Below are positions 1-9,700 of a stretch of 64,000 nucleotides of DNA, one piece after another (within the stretch, counting starts at the first letter, position 1; every line of letters starts with the position of its first letter). Position numbers and translations under genes: made by a program. The notes under the pieces are model-generated. The model saw only the letters and a list, made by a program, of their open reading frames with translations. It made no database searches and was not told where the DNA came from. Source of the DNA: Plantibacter sp050587525 (GTDB taxonomy: Bacteria > Actinomycetota > Actinomycetes > Actinomycetales > Microbacteriaceae); the NCBI RefSeq assembly GCF_050587525.1, contig NZ_JBOBFT010000018.1, positions 17,124 through 81,123 on the forward strand, read 5' to 3'.

Positions 1-693
1 GTCGGCCGGGATATCCGCTATCGACCTCGCCACGAACGGGTCGAGCATCGCGTTGCCCGACAGCGCGACCGAGATGAGGTCCGCGCCGAGTTCGGCCGCC
101 GCTTGCATCGGCCAGGAGCTGAGGGGGTCGTCGGCTTCGACGCATTGGCTGATCGAGCTGCCGTAGTGGAGCCATCGCGGCCCCGATGGCGGGGCCGCCT
201 GCGTGACCGGCGCGTCGCTCTCGAGCGATTCGAGATCGACTCGCGCGTTGTGCGGGAGCCAGAGCTCGACGGTTCTGGGGCCCGACGTCCCGATGTCCTG
301 GAGGTCGAAGGTCTGCGGTCCTCCATCTCGGGGATGCAGGGTGCGGCTGCCGTCCGCCTCGTCGACGAGCACGTCCGGGGCGAGTGTGACGACCCGTGCG
401 AGTTCCTGTCGAGACGGCCCGTCGCCCGTCGTCGCGAGCCAGATCGCCGCGCGAGTCGGTTCCGGCTGTTGCCACGAGGTGTTCTGCTCCACTCTGGAGT
501 GAAGGGTCAGTCGCCGCGCCTCGGTGGTGAATCGGAGACGCACACCCATGGGGCAGAGGGCGACCATCTCCATCGTTCGATTCGAATAGTGCGCGCGGGT
601 CCAGAGGGGCAACCGGATCGGGGTGATGGATTCGTCGTCACGGAACACGGCGGCGGCGCCGACGAGCAGTGGTTCACAGTCGGTGATGATCAT
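1..693 (-). CDS. SGNH/GDSL-type hydrolase, 3' end beyond the window
   Basis: The reading frame is open from an ATG at 693 to the left edge (231 codons) and has no stop, so the C-terminus is missing. The first ~170 residues form a beta-rich N-terminal region. It is followed by WLHYGSSISQC near residue 175, which matches block I (Gly-x-Ser) of SGNH hydrolases, with the nucleophile Ser in GSSIS. A second stretch, VALSGNAMLDP, fits the Gly/Asn oxyanion blocks. Such enzymes deacylate sugars or polysaccharides. A purine-rich GAGGA lies before the ATG. The gene is divergent from the gene at 890, and two copies of the putative IclR operator lie between them. The family is likely; the substrate is unknown. 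Confidence 0.75.
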   Translation of the reverse strand, partial: MIITDCEPLLVGAAAVFRDDESITPIRLPLWTRAHYSNRTMEMVALCPMGVRLRFTTEARRLTLHSRVEQNTSWQQPEPTRAAIWLATTGDGPSRQELARVVTLAPDVLVDEADGSRTLHPRDGGPQTFDLQDIGTSGPRTVELWLPHNARVDLESLESDAPVTQAAPPSGPRWLHYGSSISQCVEADDPLSSWPMQAAAELGADLISVALSGNAMLDPFVARSIADIPAD

Positions 694-738
694 GGGGCTC
701 GTCCTCGAGGGTCGGAGATGAAAGCTTGCTGAACTCGC

Positions 739-754
739 GTTCACATTAGTGGAC
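739..754. promoter_or_regulatory. second, weaker copy of the putative IclR operator
   Basis: GTTCACATTAGTGGAC is an imperfect inverted repeat (GTTCAC/GTGGAC). It agrees with the GTTCNNATATNNGAAC motif at 9 of 12 fixed positions. It lies 51 bp centre-to-centre from the better site at 790, about five helical turns, which would suit co-operative binding between the two divergent genes. Confidence 0.4.
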
Positions 755-789
755 AGAGGCACTTGGGTGAGGCATCTCGTGTAGAGTTT

Positions 790-805
790 GTTCAGATATG
801 TGACC
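790..805. promoter_or_regulatory. putative IclR operator, site A
   Basis: GTTCAGATATGTGACC matches GTTCNNATATNNGAAC with one mismatch. It sits between the divergent SGNH hydrolase and metallo-beta-lactamase-fold genes, about 85 bp before the latter's likely start. Related sites occur at 5489 and 11897. The IclR gene at 1758 is the obvious candidate protein; the link is inferred. Confidence 0.6.
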
Positions 806-889
806 GTCGTTCAGGAAACACCGGTAGCCCGTCGACGCTCATCTCATCCATCGTCCGCTCGCCGGACCTGTCACCGTTCCGGGGGATCC

Positions 890-1681
890 GTGTTCGACAT
901 CGAGGTGTTCCGCGTCGGCACGCTTCCCGCACCCAGATGGGAAGTGCTGTTCGCCGACAACAGCACGGACCTGGTGCCACTCGACTTCTCCGTGTGGCTG
1001 CTCCGCTCCGACGACTCGATCGGCATCGTCGACACGGGACTGCCACTCGGCCCGGACGATCTCGCCGGACTCGATCGTGCGAACCGTTCCGTGCATCCCG
1101 ATGCGGTCTTCCGAGACCCGAAGACCCTCGTCGACGCCTACGAGGCATTCGGGGTCGTTCCGGACGACATCGACTTCGCTCTCATCACCCAGACGGTCAC
1201 GTATGCGACCGGAGGACTGAGCGCCGAGATGCTCCCTCGGGCTCAGGTGTACGTCGCACGGCCGGGTGTGCTGGAGTTCCTCGACGGCGCGCCGGGCCAT
1301 CCGGCGCCGGAGTTCTACTTCACCGCAGACGCATGGTCCTCCCTCCGGACGTTCGGAGTCGAAGGCCGCTTGCACCTCGTGGACGATCGGGCGGATGTCG
1401 TGCCAGGTGTGACGTTCGACGTCACCGGCGGACACCACCCGGGCTCGGCAGGCGTCGTCATCGAAACCGTGCACGGCACGGTCGCGATCTTGGAGACCGC
1501 GTTCACCATGGAGAACATCAGGCAGGGCCGACCCATCGGCATCGCCGAAGACATCGCCACCTGCCGGCGCGTCATCGAGCGGTATCGCGACGACTACGAC
1601 GTCGTCATCCCGATCCACGAACCAGGACTGCATGGAACGATGCAGAATATAGTCGACGTGCTGAGGGGAGGGGACCGGTGA
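890..1681 (+). CDS. Metallo-beta-lactamase-fold protein lacking the metal-binding HxHxDH motif
   Basis: The 263-residue protein has the order of the AHL-lactonase-like MBL fold: IVDTGLP near residue 45, a beta-hairpin core, GGHHPGSAG around residue 183, ILETAF, and PIHEPG near the C-terminus. Where active members have THxHxDHxGG it reads ITQTVTYATGG, so all three His and the Asp of the first metal site are gone, and the bridging Asp position is Glu. It is probably non-hydrolytic or mechanistically different. The GTG at 890 is preferred because GGGGG lies just before it, and because an upstream start near 788 would place the operator inside the gene. It heads the unit leading to the IclR gene. 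Confidence 0.75.
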   Translation: MFDIEVFRVGTLPAPRWEVLFADNSTDLVPLDFSVWLLRSDDSIGIVDTGLPLGPDDLAGLDRANRSVHPDAVFRDPKTLVDAYEAFGVVPDDIDFALITQTVTYATGGLSAEMLPRAQVYVARPGVLEFLDGAPGHPAPEFYFTADAWSSLRTFGVEGRLHLVDDRADVVPGVTFDVTGGHHPGSAGVVIETVHGTVAILETAFTMENIRQGRPIGIAEDIATCRRVIERYRDDYDVVIPIHEPGLHGTMQNIVDVLRGGDR

Positions 1682-1714
1682 CGGACCCCGACAGCATGCG
1701 CGTGCGAGTCAGTC

Positions 1715-1739
1715 ACCCGTCCAGCTCCACTGGACGGGT
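1715..1739 (+). terminator. hairpin between the MBL-fold gene and the IclR gene
   Basis: A perfect 10-bp stem (ACCCGTCCAG / CTGGACGGGT) closes a 5-nt loop. No T-tract follows, so it may be a GC-rich terminator, an attenuator, or an mRNA-processing structure that reduces IclR expression relative to the upstream gene. Confidence 0.5.
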
Positions 1740-1757
1740 CGAATTGGGAGGGCCACC

Positions 1758-2564
1758 GTGTCACTAACCGAGACCACGACCGAGAGCGCCGGCGCTTCCG
1801 CCGCTGCGACGAGCGGATCCATCAAATCGGCCGAACGGGTGATGGACCTCCTCGACCTCATCTCCCAGCACGAGGGCGGTCAGAGCTTCGGCACGATCCG
1901 TGATGCTCTCAACCTTCCCAAGAGCAGCCTCCACGGTCTGCTCCAGGTGATGACGAGCCGCGGGTACCTCGACCTCGATCCGGATCTGAAGGTCTACCGC
2001 ATCGGTGTCCGCGCCTGGCAGGTGGGTCGCGGGTTCCTGCTGCCCGACCACCTCGCCTCGGCGGGCAAGACCTTCCTGCGCGAAGCGCGCGACCAGCTGA
2101 ACGAGACGATCCAGATGGCCGTGCTCGACGGCATCGAGAACGTCTACATCGCCAAAGAGGACTCCGATCAACCACTCCGGCTGGTCTCCGAAGTTGGCAA
2201 GCGGCTGCCGGCATACACGACGGGGCTCGGGAAGGTGCTCCTCGCAGCACTGCCCGAAGACGAGGTCATCCGGCGGTTCACCGGAATCCGTCTCCAGAAG
2301 TACACCGAGCACACGATCGGAACGATGCCGGAGCTCCTGCAGGTACTGACGGACGCCCGCCGCCTCGGCTACTCCGAGGACAGCGGCGAGTACACCGAGG
2401 GGCTCTACTGCGTAGCCGTCCCCGTGTTCAACTCAACGGGGGGCGTCGTTGCGGCGATCAGCTGCTCGATCCCTTCACCGCGGGTCCTCGACAAGGACGC
2501 GCTCCGAGAGGAAGTGCTCTTGGCGCTCCGATCGGCGTCGGCCGGGCTCACCCGCTCGCTCTGA
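1758..2564 (+). CDS. IclR-family transcriptional regulator
   Basis: The 268-residue protein has the standard IclR layout: a winged HTH at residues ~20-80 (IKSAERVMDLLDLI, then LNLPKSSLHGLLQVM for the recognition helix), followed by the effector-binding domain with TGLGKVLLAALPEDE, YSEDSGEYTEGLYCVAVPVF and AAISCSIPSPR. The GTG start has GGGAGGG at a good distance. It lies inside the sugar island, next to gene units that share one palindrome, so it is the probable local regulator. IclR effectors are usually small sugar acids or aromatic acids; here a sugar acid is the reasonable guess. Confidence 0.93.
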   Translation: MSLTETTTESAGASAAATSGSIKSAERVMDLLDLISQHEGGQSFGTIRDALNLPKSSLHGLLQVMTSRGYLDLDPDLKVYRIGVRAWQVGRGFLLPDHLASAGKTFLREARDQLNETIQMAVLDGIENVYIAKEDSDQPLRLVSEVGKRLPAYTTGLGKVLLAALPEDEVIRRFTGIRLQKYTEHTIGTMPELLQVLTDARRLGYSEDSGEYTEGLYCVAVPVFNSTGGVVAAISCSIPSPRVLDKDALREEVLLALRSASAGLTRSL

Positions 2565-2619
2565 GCATCGGCGTCGCTGCGGTCCCAGCGTGGGCCCGGC
2601 CGCAGCGACCCGGCGCTCA
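2562..2619. terminator. bidirectional terminator between convergent IclR and RidA genes
   Basis: A 10-bp perfect stem, GTCGCTGCGG (2573-2582) with CCGCAGCGAC (2600-2609), is flanked by a further pairing TGAGC/GCTCA. The stop codons of both convergent genes lie in these outer arms. The symmetry would serve both strands. Confidence 0.65.
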
Positions 2620-2988
2620 GACGACGGCGAGTGCGTCGATCTCGACGAGCATCCCCGGCGGCAGGGTGACGTACACGGTCGTCCGAGCGGGGTACGGTGC
2701 GCGGAAGAACTCCGTGTAGACCTCGTTCATGATCGCGAACTGCGATGGGTCGGTCAGGTAGACACGGGTGTGCAGGACGTGCTCCAGTCCGGCACCGGAC
2801 GCAGCCAGGGCGTCGCGGACGTGGGCGAGTGCCAGAGACGTCTGCTCGCGCACGTCGTCCGGAAGTGAACCGTCCGCAGCGAAACCGGCCTGGCCGGAGC
2901 TCGCGACGAAAGAGCCGATGCGTGCGCTCTGCGAGTACGGTCCAGCGGGAGGCGGAACGGCGGTCGAGGATCCTGGGACGCGTGTCAT
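2617..2988 (-). CDS. RidA-family (YjgF/YER057c/UK114) enamine/imine deaminase
   Basis: The 123-residue protein has the family marks GPYSQSAR near the N-terminus, SGQAGF, YLTDPSQF, and ARTTVYVTLPPG with the Arg that binds the substrate carboxylate. RidA proteins hydrolyse reactive enamines and imines released by PLP beta-eliminating enzymes. Its ATG at 2988 overlaps the stop of the PLP enzyme upstream by four bases (ATGA), so the two are translationally coupled. This fits a role in finishing that enzyme's product. The length equals the family norm. Confidence 0.9.
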   Translation of the reverse strand: MTRVPGSSTAVPPPAGPYSQSARIGSFVASSGQAGFAADGSLPDDVREQTSLALAHVRDALAASGAGLEHVLHTRVYLTDPSQFAIMNEVYTEFFRAPYPARTTVYVTLPPGMLVEIDALAVV

Positions 2989-4235
2989 ACGGGGTGCCTT
3001 TCGGTGGGGGGCGATGCTCCGGGCTGGTGAGCCGCGGAAGCTGAGGTCGGCGGGGCGACGCCTGCCCGCTCGAGCGCGGCGCCGAGGGCCACGGTGAATC
3101 GCTCGGCGTCTCCGGCGAGGAGGGCGAGCGGATTGACGACCAGGACCCCGCGCCACACGAGGTCTTCACCGACGGCGACCGCGGGGTCGCCCGTCGCGAG
3201 CGCGCGGATCACGTCATCGAGGTCCACGCCCGTGCGGGACAGGTCGATGTGGAGGGTGGGCACGTCGAGCGACTCCTCGACGCCTCGGTCGACGGTGTGT
3301 CCAGCACGGGTCAGCCGGTCGTGCAGCTCGTCGAGCTCCGCCAAACCGATCCGGTCGTCGACGCCGGGGGCGTTGATGTGCCGGTCCACCGCGGTCACGA
3401 GTCCGACGATCTGCTCCCGTCCGACCTTCATCGACCGCCCGATGCCGTGGCGCGGAGGTGAGGTGTCGGCCCACGGGTCGTCGCTGGTCGCCTGAGCGCC
3501 GGAGAGCCAGGTCTCCTCCCGCTCGTCCATGTCCTGTTGATGCAGCGGAACGGCGTCGATGAGATCCGGCCGGCCGCAGAGGATGCCGGTCGCCTGCGGC
3601 GCACGGAACTTCTTGCCTCCACTCACCGCGACGAGGTCGGCTCCATCGGCGAAGAACTGGTGCAAGCGGTCGATCGGCGGGACGCGGAGTGCGCCGTCGA
3701 CGATCACTGGGACGCCGTGGGCATGGGCGATCTCGCTGATCGTGCGCAGGCTCAGGAGGTTCCCCGGAGCGCCGGGGCGAACCAGGACGGCCGCGGTGCG
3801 CTCGTCGAGGACCCGCTCCAATTCGTTCCTGTGGGTCGTGTGGGGGAAACCGATCTCGACGAGTTCGGCGCCTGCAGCCGTGAGCGCGTGATCATACGGG
3901 TCTCGCTGTGCGCGCTGGACGACGACGCGGTTCACCATGCCGGCCGTGTTCGGAAGCGCGTCGATCTTCGCGACGTCTCGACCCGTGATGGCGACGGCCG
4001 TCGCGAGGGTGAGGGCGGATGCCGCGCCCGAGGTGACGTAGCAGGCCGGAACGCCCAGGAGCTCGGCCAGCCGTCGGCCGGCTGCCGCCTGCAGCACGCT
4101 GATGCGCACGCTCACCTGCATCGATTCCCGCATCGCCGCCCAGACGGCGTCGGACACGGGCAGGCCGCCCAGCCTCGTCGCCGGTCCGACACCGTTGATC
4201 ACGGGGCGGACACCGAGCGCTTCGTACAGTCCCAT
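2985..4235 (-). CDS. SelA/DgaE-like PLP-dependent enzyme (candidate amino-sugar-acid ammonia-lyase)
   Basis: The 416-residue protein is a fold-type I PLP enzyme of the SelA-related group. Visible features are YEALGVRPVINGVGPATRLGG at the N-terminus, CYVTSGAASALTLA (phosphate-binding), VIVDGA (the Asp that pairs with the pyridine N), and VSGGKKFRAPQATG with the Schiff-base Lys. Relatives include D-glucosaminate-6-phosphate ammonia-lyase and proteins paired with EF_0837-type amidohydrolases. That same pairing occurs here: the amidohydrolase lies 14 bp upstream and RidA follows with a 4-bp overlap. An ammonia-lyase on a 2-amino-2-deoxy sugar acid is the favoured role. AGGAG precedes the ATG. Confidence 0.85.
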   Translation of the reverse strand: MGLYEALGVRPVINGVGPATRLGGLPVSDAVWAAMRESMQVSVRISVLQAAAGRRLAELLGVPACYVTSGAASALTLATAVAITGRDVAKIDALPNTAGMVNRVVVQRAQRDPYDHALTAAGAELVEIGFPHTTHRNELERVLDERTAAVLVRPGAPGNLLSLRTISEIAHAHGVPVIVDGALRVPPIDRLHQFFADGADLVAVSGGKKFRAPQATGILCGRPDLIDAVPLHQQDMDEREETWLSGAQATSDDPWADTSPPRHGIGRSMKVGREQIVGLVTAVDRHINAPGVDDRIGLAELDELHDRLTRAGHTVDRGVEESLDVPTLHIDLSRTGVDLDDVIRALATGDPAVAVGEDLVWRGVLVVNPLALLAGDAERFTVALGAALERAGVAPPTSASAAHQPGASPPTERHPV

Positions 4236-4249
4236 GGAAGACGCTCCTG

Positions 4250-5395
4250 TCAGTTCTGTTCGTCCGACAGACCGAAGACCCGTCGTCCGTTCCGGATGGT
4301 GAACACCGGTTCGAGCTCTTGCGTCCCGGTGAAGGTGTGGCCGTGGCCGTCGGTGAAGCTCGTCTCGCGCTCGACGAGACGGAACGCGGCGACATCCGCC
4401 CTCGTGCCGACGTCGAGCGTGCCGACGCCGAGCCGCCCGAGACGGACTGCCGCGGCGGGTCGTGCCGTGGCCGCGTCGATGACGTACGCGAGGGGGAGGC
4501 CGAGTGCGAGGAGCTTCGACATGGTCGACGGCAGGCCGCCCGGAAGTGTGGCGATCGAGTGCGCGTGCACGTCGGAGCTGATCGTGTGCGGCGGGAGGCC
4601 GGCGTCGATCATCGTGCGGGCGACCGTCGCGTCGAATCCGGTGCCGCCGTGTCCGACGTCGAACAGGACGCCCCGCTCGTATGCCCGTCGGACCGAGGCT
4701 CTCGGCGCGGCGTCCACGACCTGATTGCCGGTGAACCCCGTGAAGCAGTGGGTCAGCACGTCCCCCGGTTCGAGCCTGTCGAGGATCTGGTCGACTGTCG
4801 CGGGAGCGGGCCCGAGGTGGACCATGAGAGGGAGCCCCGTGCTGTCGGCGGCGGAGCGCGCGCGGCCGAGCGCTTCGACGGCGTTCTCGGCGCCGACGTC
4901 CGCGGAGGCCCTGACCTTGATGCCGACGATCGTGTCGCGGTGTGCTTCGGCCATCGCTACGGCGGCCTGTGGATCGCAGTACTCGATCGTGCGCAGCTCT
5001 CCGCGGAGCCTGAAGCTCGTGATGCCGATCGTCGAGATGTTGAGGAAGGCGACGATGCGGGTCTCGGACGGTTCCAGTGTGGTCTTGGTGAACGCCTCGA
5101 ACAGGTGTGCTCCGGAGCTCCCCGCATCGACCATCGTCGTGACGCCCGTGCGGGCTCCGAGCGCGTCCGGTTCGACTCCGGCGTCCTGGCCGACGAAGAC
5201 GTGCGTGTGCAGGTCCACGAGCCCGGCCGTGACGATGAGACCGGTTGCGTCGATCACATCGGCGCCGGTATCAGGCGCGTCGGTTCCCGCGATGACGCCG
5301 TCTTCGAGCCGGACCGGAGAGGCGCTGAACGAACGGGAGCGCGAATCGAAGACCGACCCGCCCATGATGATCGCGGGTGGGGAGGCGGCGGGCAT
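4250..5395 (-). CDS. Amidohydrolase/deacetylase of the dihydroorotase-like EF_0837 type
   Basis: The 381-residue protein has the amidohydrolase metal ligands in order: LVDLHTHVFVG (His-x-His), GIKVRAS with the Lys likely to be carboxylated, MVHLGP, LTHCFTG and SSDVHAHS (final Asp). The C-terminal beta-sandwich returns with RLGVGTLDVGTRADVAAF. In related loci this family is encoded beside the SelA-like PLP enzyme and is proposed to deacylate the substrate first. It is first in the operon with the PLP lyase and RidA. The start at 5395 has GGAG before it; an in-frame start 13 codons earlier has no good ribosome site. Confidence 0.88.
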   Translation of the reverse strand: MPAASPPAIIMGGSVFDSRSRSFSASPVRLEDGVIAGTDAPDTGADVIDATGLIVTAGLVDLHTHVFVGQDAGVEPDALGARTGVTTMVDAGSSGAHLFEAFTKTTLEPSETRIVAFLNISTIGITSFRLRGELRTIEYCDPQAAVAMAEAHRDTIVGIKVRASADVGAENAVEALGRARSAADSTGLPLMVHLGPAPATVDQILDRLEPGDVLTHCFTGFTGNQVVDAAPRASVRRAYERGVLFDVGHGGTGFDATVARTMIDAGLPPHTISSDVHAHSIATLPGGLPSTMSKLLALGLPLAYVIDAATARPAAAVRLGRLGVGTLDVGTRADVAAFRLVERETSFTDGHGHTFTGTQELEPVFTIRNGRRVFGLSDEQN

Positions 5396-5488
5396 GTGGC
5401 TCCGTTTCCAGGGGTGGGCCGCAGTGTCCTCCACCGCGTTGCCATGAGTGCTGGATAGGCTAGCAGAATTCCGTATACATGAATACAG

Positions 5489-5504
5489 ATTCGGCTATCT
5501 GAAC
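5489..5504. promoter_or_regulatory. putative IclR operator, site B
   Basis: ATTCGGCTATCTGAAC matches GTTCNNATATNNGAAC at 10 of 12 fixed positions. It lies between the divergent amidohydrolase and alcohol dehydrogenase genes, about 95 bp from each start. The surrounding 100 bp are the most AT-rich stretch of the region, as expected for back-to-back promoters. Confidence 0.5.
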
Positions 5505-5600
5505 TTTTCGTGAAAAGAGTTTGGCTGAAACGCTTCACATTTCTGGAACCACGTGGCTATGCTGACGTTCGTTCATAAAGATGGATACAAGTTCACATGC

Positions 5601-6641
5601 ATGAAAAGAGCTCCAGTGAAAGTACTCGTGTACCACGGCCCGAACCAGTTGGCAGTGGAGGATCGGCCCGATCCGGCGCCCGGCACCGGTGAAGTGCTCA
5701 TCGATGTCATCGCCACCGGCATCTGCGGCTCCGACCTCCACGGGTACACGGGGGAGAACGGACGCCGGGTCCCCGGACAGGTGATGGGGCACGAGACCGT
5801 CGGCCGTGTCTCGCGGATCGGCGCCGACGTGGTCAGCCCGCCGAGCGTCGGCGACATCGTCACGATCGATCCCGTCATCGGCTGCGGGACATGCCCTGCG
5901 TGCCTCGACCCCGCGGACGAACTCTGCCCCAACCGCCGGGTCATCGGTGTGGACCCGCTCATCGTCGCAGCCTTCGCCGAGCAGATCGTGGTGCCGTCCC
6001 GAAACGTGGTCGTGCTGCCGAAGGAAATGCCCGTCGACCTCGGTGCGCTCGTCGAGCCACTCTCCGTCGGATTCAGAGCCGCCTCCCGAGGAGACGTGAC
6101 CGCGGGCAGCGCCGTACTCGTCATCGGCGGCGGCCCCATCGGACAAGCTGCGGCCCTCGGAGCGAGGCGATTGGGAGGACGAGTCGTCGTCTCGGAGATC
6201 TCCCCGTCCCGCGCCGCGCTCGTCATGAGACTCGGCTTCGCCGTCGTGAACCCGGCAGAACAGGACCTCGCGGCCGCGGTGGAGGCGACGCTCGGACGTC
6301 GACCGGACGTTGTGATCGACGCCGTCGCGCTCAGCAGCACCCTCGGTCAGGCTCTCGCCGTCTCGGCGCCGGGCGCGACCGTTGTGCTCGTCGGGATGGG
6401 AGCGCCCGCCGTGGAACTCGACGCGTACCGCATCAGTACCGAGGAGCGCACCGTCATCGGGAGCTTCTGCTACACCGCCGAGCAGTTCCGCAGCACGGCC
6501 GCATGGGTTGCAGACAACGCCTCCTCGCTCGAGCCGCTCATCGACGGGTCCGTCTCATTGCATGCCGCGCCGCGCGCGTTCGCCGACCTCGCGGACGGCT
6601 CGAGCACCGCCTCCAAGATCCTCGTCCGCCTCGGAGGCTGA
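5601..6641 (+). CDS. Zinc-dependent MDR-family sugar/polyol dehydrogenase
   Basis: The 346-residue medium-chain dehydrogenase shows GICGSDLHGY (catalytic zinc Cys), GHETVGRV, the structural-zinc loop CGTCPACLDPADELC, and a Rossmann motif VIGGGPIGQAAALGA. Sorbitol, galactitol, threonine and L-galactonate dehydrogenases have this pattern. In this locus, oxidation of a sugar alcohol or sugar acid is likely. It is divergent from the amidohydrolase operon, with operator site B between them. The ATG at 5601 is chosen; a GTG at 5616 with GAAAAGAG before it is also possible. Confidence 0.88.
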   Translation: MKRAPVKVLVYHGPNQLAVEDRPDPAPGTGEVLIDVIATGICGSDLHGYTGENGRRVPGQVMGHETVGRVSRIGADVVSPPSVGDIVTIDPVIGCGTCPACLDPADELCPNRRVIGVDPLIVAAFAEQIVVPSRNVVVLPKEMPVDLGALVEPLSVGFRAASRGDVTAGSAVLVIGGGPIGQAAALGARRLGGRVVVSEISPSRAALVMRLGFAVVNPAEQDLAAAVEATLGRRPDVVIDAVALSSTLGQALAVSAPGATVVLVGMGAPAVELDAYRISTEERTVIGSFCYTAEQFRSTAAWVADNASSLEPLIDGSVSLHAAPRAFADLADGSSTASKILVRLGG

Positions 6642-6734
6642 CGGCTCCAGACCTCTCCAGCGCACCGCACTCCAACGCCGCCGCACGTGTCCTGCACCTC
6701 CATCGCTCCACTCGATCCGACGAAGGAAATCGAT

Positions 6735-9700
6735 ATGAAACGACCTTGGTTGTCCACGGCAGCCATCGTGGCGCTCGTCCTCGGGGCGGTGAGCGTGCCG
6801 TTCTCCGCGGACGTGGAGCCCGCCGCCGCTGCCGGCACGGAGATGCAGGACTCGGCGTTCACCCTGCAGAACGGAGCCGTCGCGACTGCCGACTCCTCGG
6901 CGTCCGACGGCTCGGCCGCGGTGGTCGCCAACACCGGGCTCGGTTGGAACATCCAGTTCCGGAACGCCGACTTCAGCTCCCTCGTGTCCGATCAGGCCTA
7001 CGAGGTCTTCGCGCGGGTGAAGGTCGCGCATACCACGACGTCACCGAGCGGACGCGCGTTCAGCATGGGCGTGTACGACCTCACGGCCGGCCAGTTCGTC
7101 CTGCCGGACCGCTCAGTGCAGGCCTCGCAGACCTCGAACGGCGTGTGGGCGGACTACCGCATCGGCACGTTCGTCCCGACGGCGTCAGCGAACACGCTCG
7201 GCGTCTACATCGCCAACGTCGACAACGCGGCACAGGTCTCCACGATCGCCGTCGACTCGTTCTCATTCCGTCCGTACCAGCCGTACGACATCGAGGACTC
7301 GTCGTTCATCCGGTACAACGGCGCGTCGATCGTGCATGAGGAGACGGCCGTCGACGGGAGTGCGGCCCGGCTCGTGAACGGTCCGGGCCTCAGCTGGGAC
7401 GTCCAGGCCGATGTCGACGGCTCGAAGATCGAGGCCGGTGTACCGTACACGATCAGCGCGACCGTCAAGATGGAACGCACCGACTTCCTCGGGTCCATAG
7501 GCGAGACGTTCGGGGTCGGCGTCTACGACGCGACCGCCGGCGTCCATCTCCTGCCGCCCCACACCTACGCGAGCCCTCGCGACGACGAGAACGCGAAGTA
7601 CGACTTCGTCTGGCCCGTCACCTTCACCGCCCCCGTGACGTTCGATCCCACGCACGTGAACCGTATCTTCTTCTCGCGGGTCGACAACGCCGCCCAGTTC
7701 CCGGCGGTACTGATCGACAAGGTGACGCTCACCAGGGCGACCGTTTCGGAGGCGCTGCCGCAGAGCGCCACGGCGTACCCCTACCAGATCTCACCGACCA
7801 CCTCGCCTGGCGTCAACGACTCGACGACCGTGACATTCAGCGTCCCCGGCACGCAGACCGTGACCGTGACGATCCGGAACTCTGCGGGCGCCGTGGTCAG
7901 GACGCTCCTCGACGCCGGTTCGGTGACGGGCGAGGGGTCGGTCTTCTGGGACGGCCTGGACGCGGCCGGCGCGCCGGCGGCGAACGACGTGTACGAGGCG
8001 CGTGTGCAGTACGGCTCGACCGTGCACGCCGCAAGCATCCGGGCGAAGGACGGCGTGACGCTGGCAGAAGCGCCGAACCTGCACCCGGAGGCTCAGTTCC
8101 CGTTGGGCGTCTGGTACGAGGGGGCGCGCATCCCGAAGAACGTGGCCGATGCCGCGAGCTACGCGGACACGACGTTCGCCGACCTCGCAGCAGCAGGGGC
8201 GAACGACGTCATCATCAGCAACTTCGACGTGACGCGTCCTGCTGTGACGGGTGCGATCCTCGACAAGGCGGCGGAGCACGGTCTGTCCGTCGTGGTGAAC
8301 CCGCGTTGGTGGGACGTCATCTACAGCGATCCGGTCAACAGCGACGAGTTCGCGATGCAGGCTCGCGTGCACGCCATCGTCGACCAGCTGAAGTCGAAGA
8401 GCGCCTTCGCCGGCTACCTCCTCTACGACGAGCCGCCGCACGGCAACGACCAGCTGCGCGAGACCGTCGGCAAGCTGAAGAAGCTCGTCGAGACGGCCGA
8501 CCCGGAACACGCCGTCATGGTCGATCTGAGCGGTGTGCACAGCGCTGACAAGTACTTCTCCTCGATCGGTCTGCAGGCGATGACATCGGACCCGTACGGT
8601 GCGCTCTGGGGGCGCGCGGCCGGCGATTTCACCGACATCGGCTATCCGGGTCTCGACTACGAGGTACTCCTCGACTTCCTCCACCTGCAGACCAAGAAGG
8701 ACGTCACGAGTTCCGCACCGTTGTGGACGATCCTCCAGGCGTTCGGACAGCCCGGTTGGTACCGCGATCCGAGCGACGCCGAGATCCGCGCGATGACCTA
8801 CGAAGCGATCGGACACGGCTCGAAGGGATTCCACTACTTCATGTACCAGGCGACGAATGCGTGGAACGGCATGATCGACATCGACGGGAACCACACCGCA
8901 CGCTACGACATCGTCAAGCAGATGTTCACGGAGCTCGCGGCGCTGAAGCCGGTCATCCAGAACCTCACGAGAGTCGCGAACGCCGCAACGGCGACCGGCG
9001 GTGGAGGAGGTTCCGGAGCCTACCCGAACGCGGACGTCACGACGCACGTGGACAATGCCACGGGCGACACCTACCTCGTCGTGGTCAACCACGACGTCGC
9101 CGCCGACGCGAACGTGACCATCACCATCGACCGGGACGCGCTCGGATCGGTCACCAGCGGAATCACGGACGTCGCATCTGGCGCAGCGATCCCCTTCGTG
9201 ACGAGCGGCTCGGACATCGTCGTCACGGATCTGCCGTTCACTCCCGGTGAGGGACGGATCCTCAAGCTCGCGAAGTCGACGACCGTGCCGGAACTGGTGG
9301 GCCAGGACGGTGCGTTCACCCTGCACAACGACGCGACCAAGGCGAATGTCGACACGAGCGCTTCTGACGGGTCGACCGGCGTTGAGACGGTTCAGAGCGG
9401 CGGGACCGGCTGGAATCTGAGCTGGGATTGGGACGCGCAGCAGCTCGAACCCGGCGTCTCATACGACCTCTACGCCACGGTCAAGGTTCGGTTCGCGAAA
9501 GACGTGCTCTACGACGCGAACGACTACCCGACGATGTCCCGCCCGACGTCGGATGCGTTCACCATCGGTGTGTACGACGGGACGGCGGGTGCGCCCGTGA
9601 CGACCGCAGTGACCGTGAACGGGTCGCAGCTGGAGAACCAGCTGTGGCGGACCGTGAAAGTGGGGACCTTCACTCCGTCGCAGACGGCGACCGAGTTCGT

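Noticed and set aside
103..732. Long plus-strand frames over the first 730 bases
   Set aside because: They are Arg/Pro-rich shadows of the minus-strand SGNH hydrolase, which has a recognisable motif and runs off the edge without a stop.
5531..5606. Further near-matches to the IclR operator (CTTCACATTTCTGGAA and GTTCACATGCATGAAA)
   Set aside because: They match at only 8-9 of 12 fixed positions and lack symmetry, so I left them out of the regulon.
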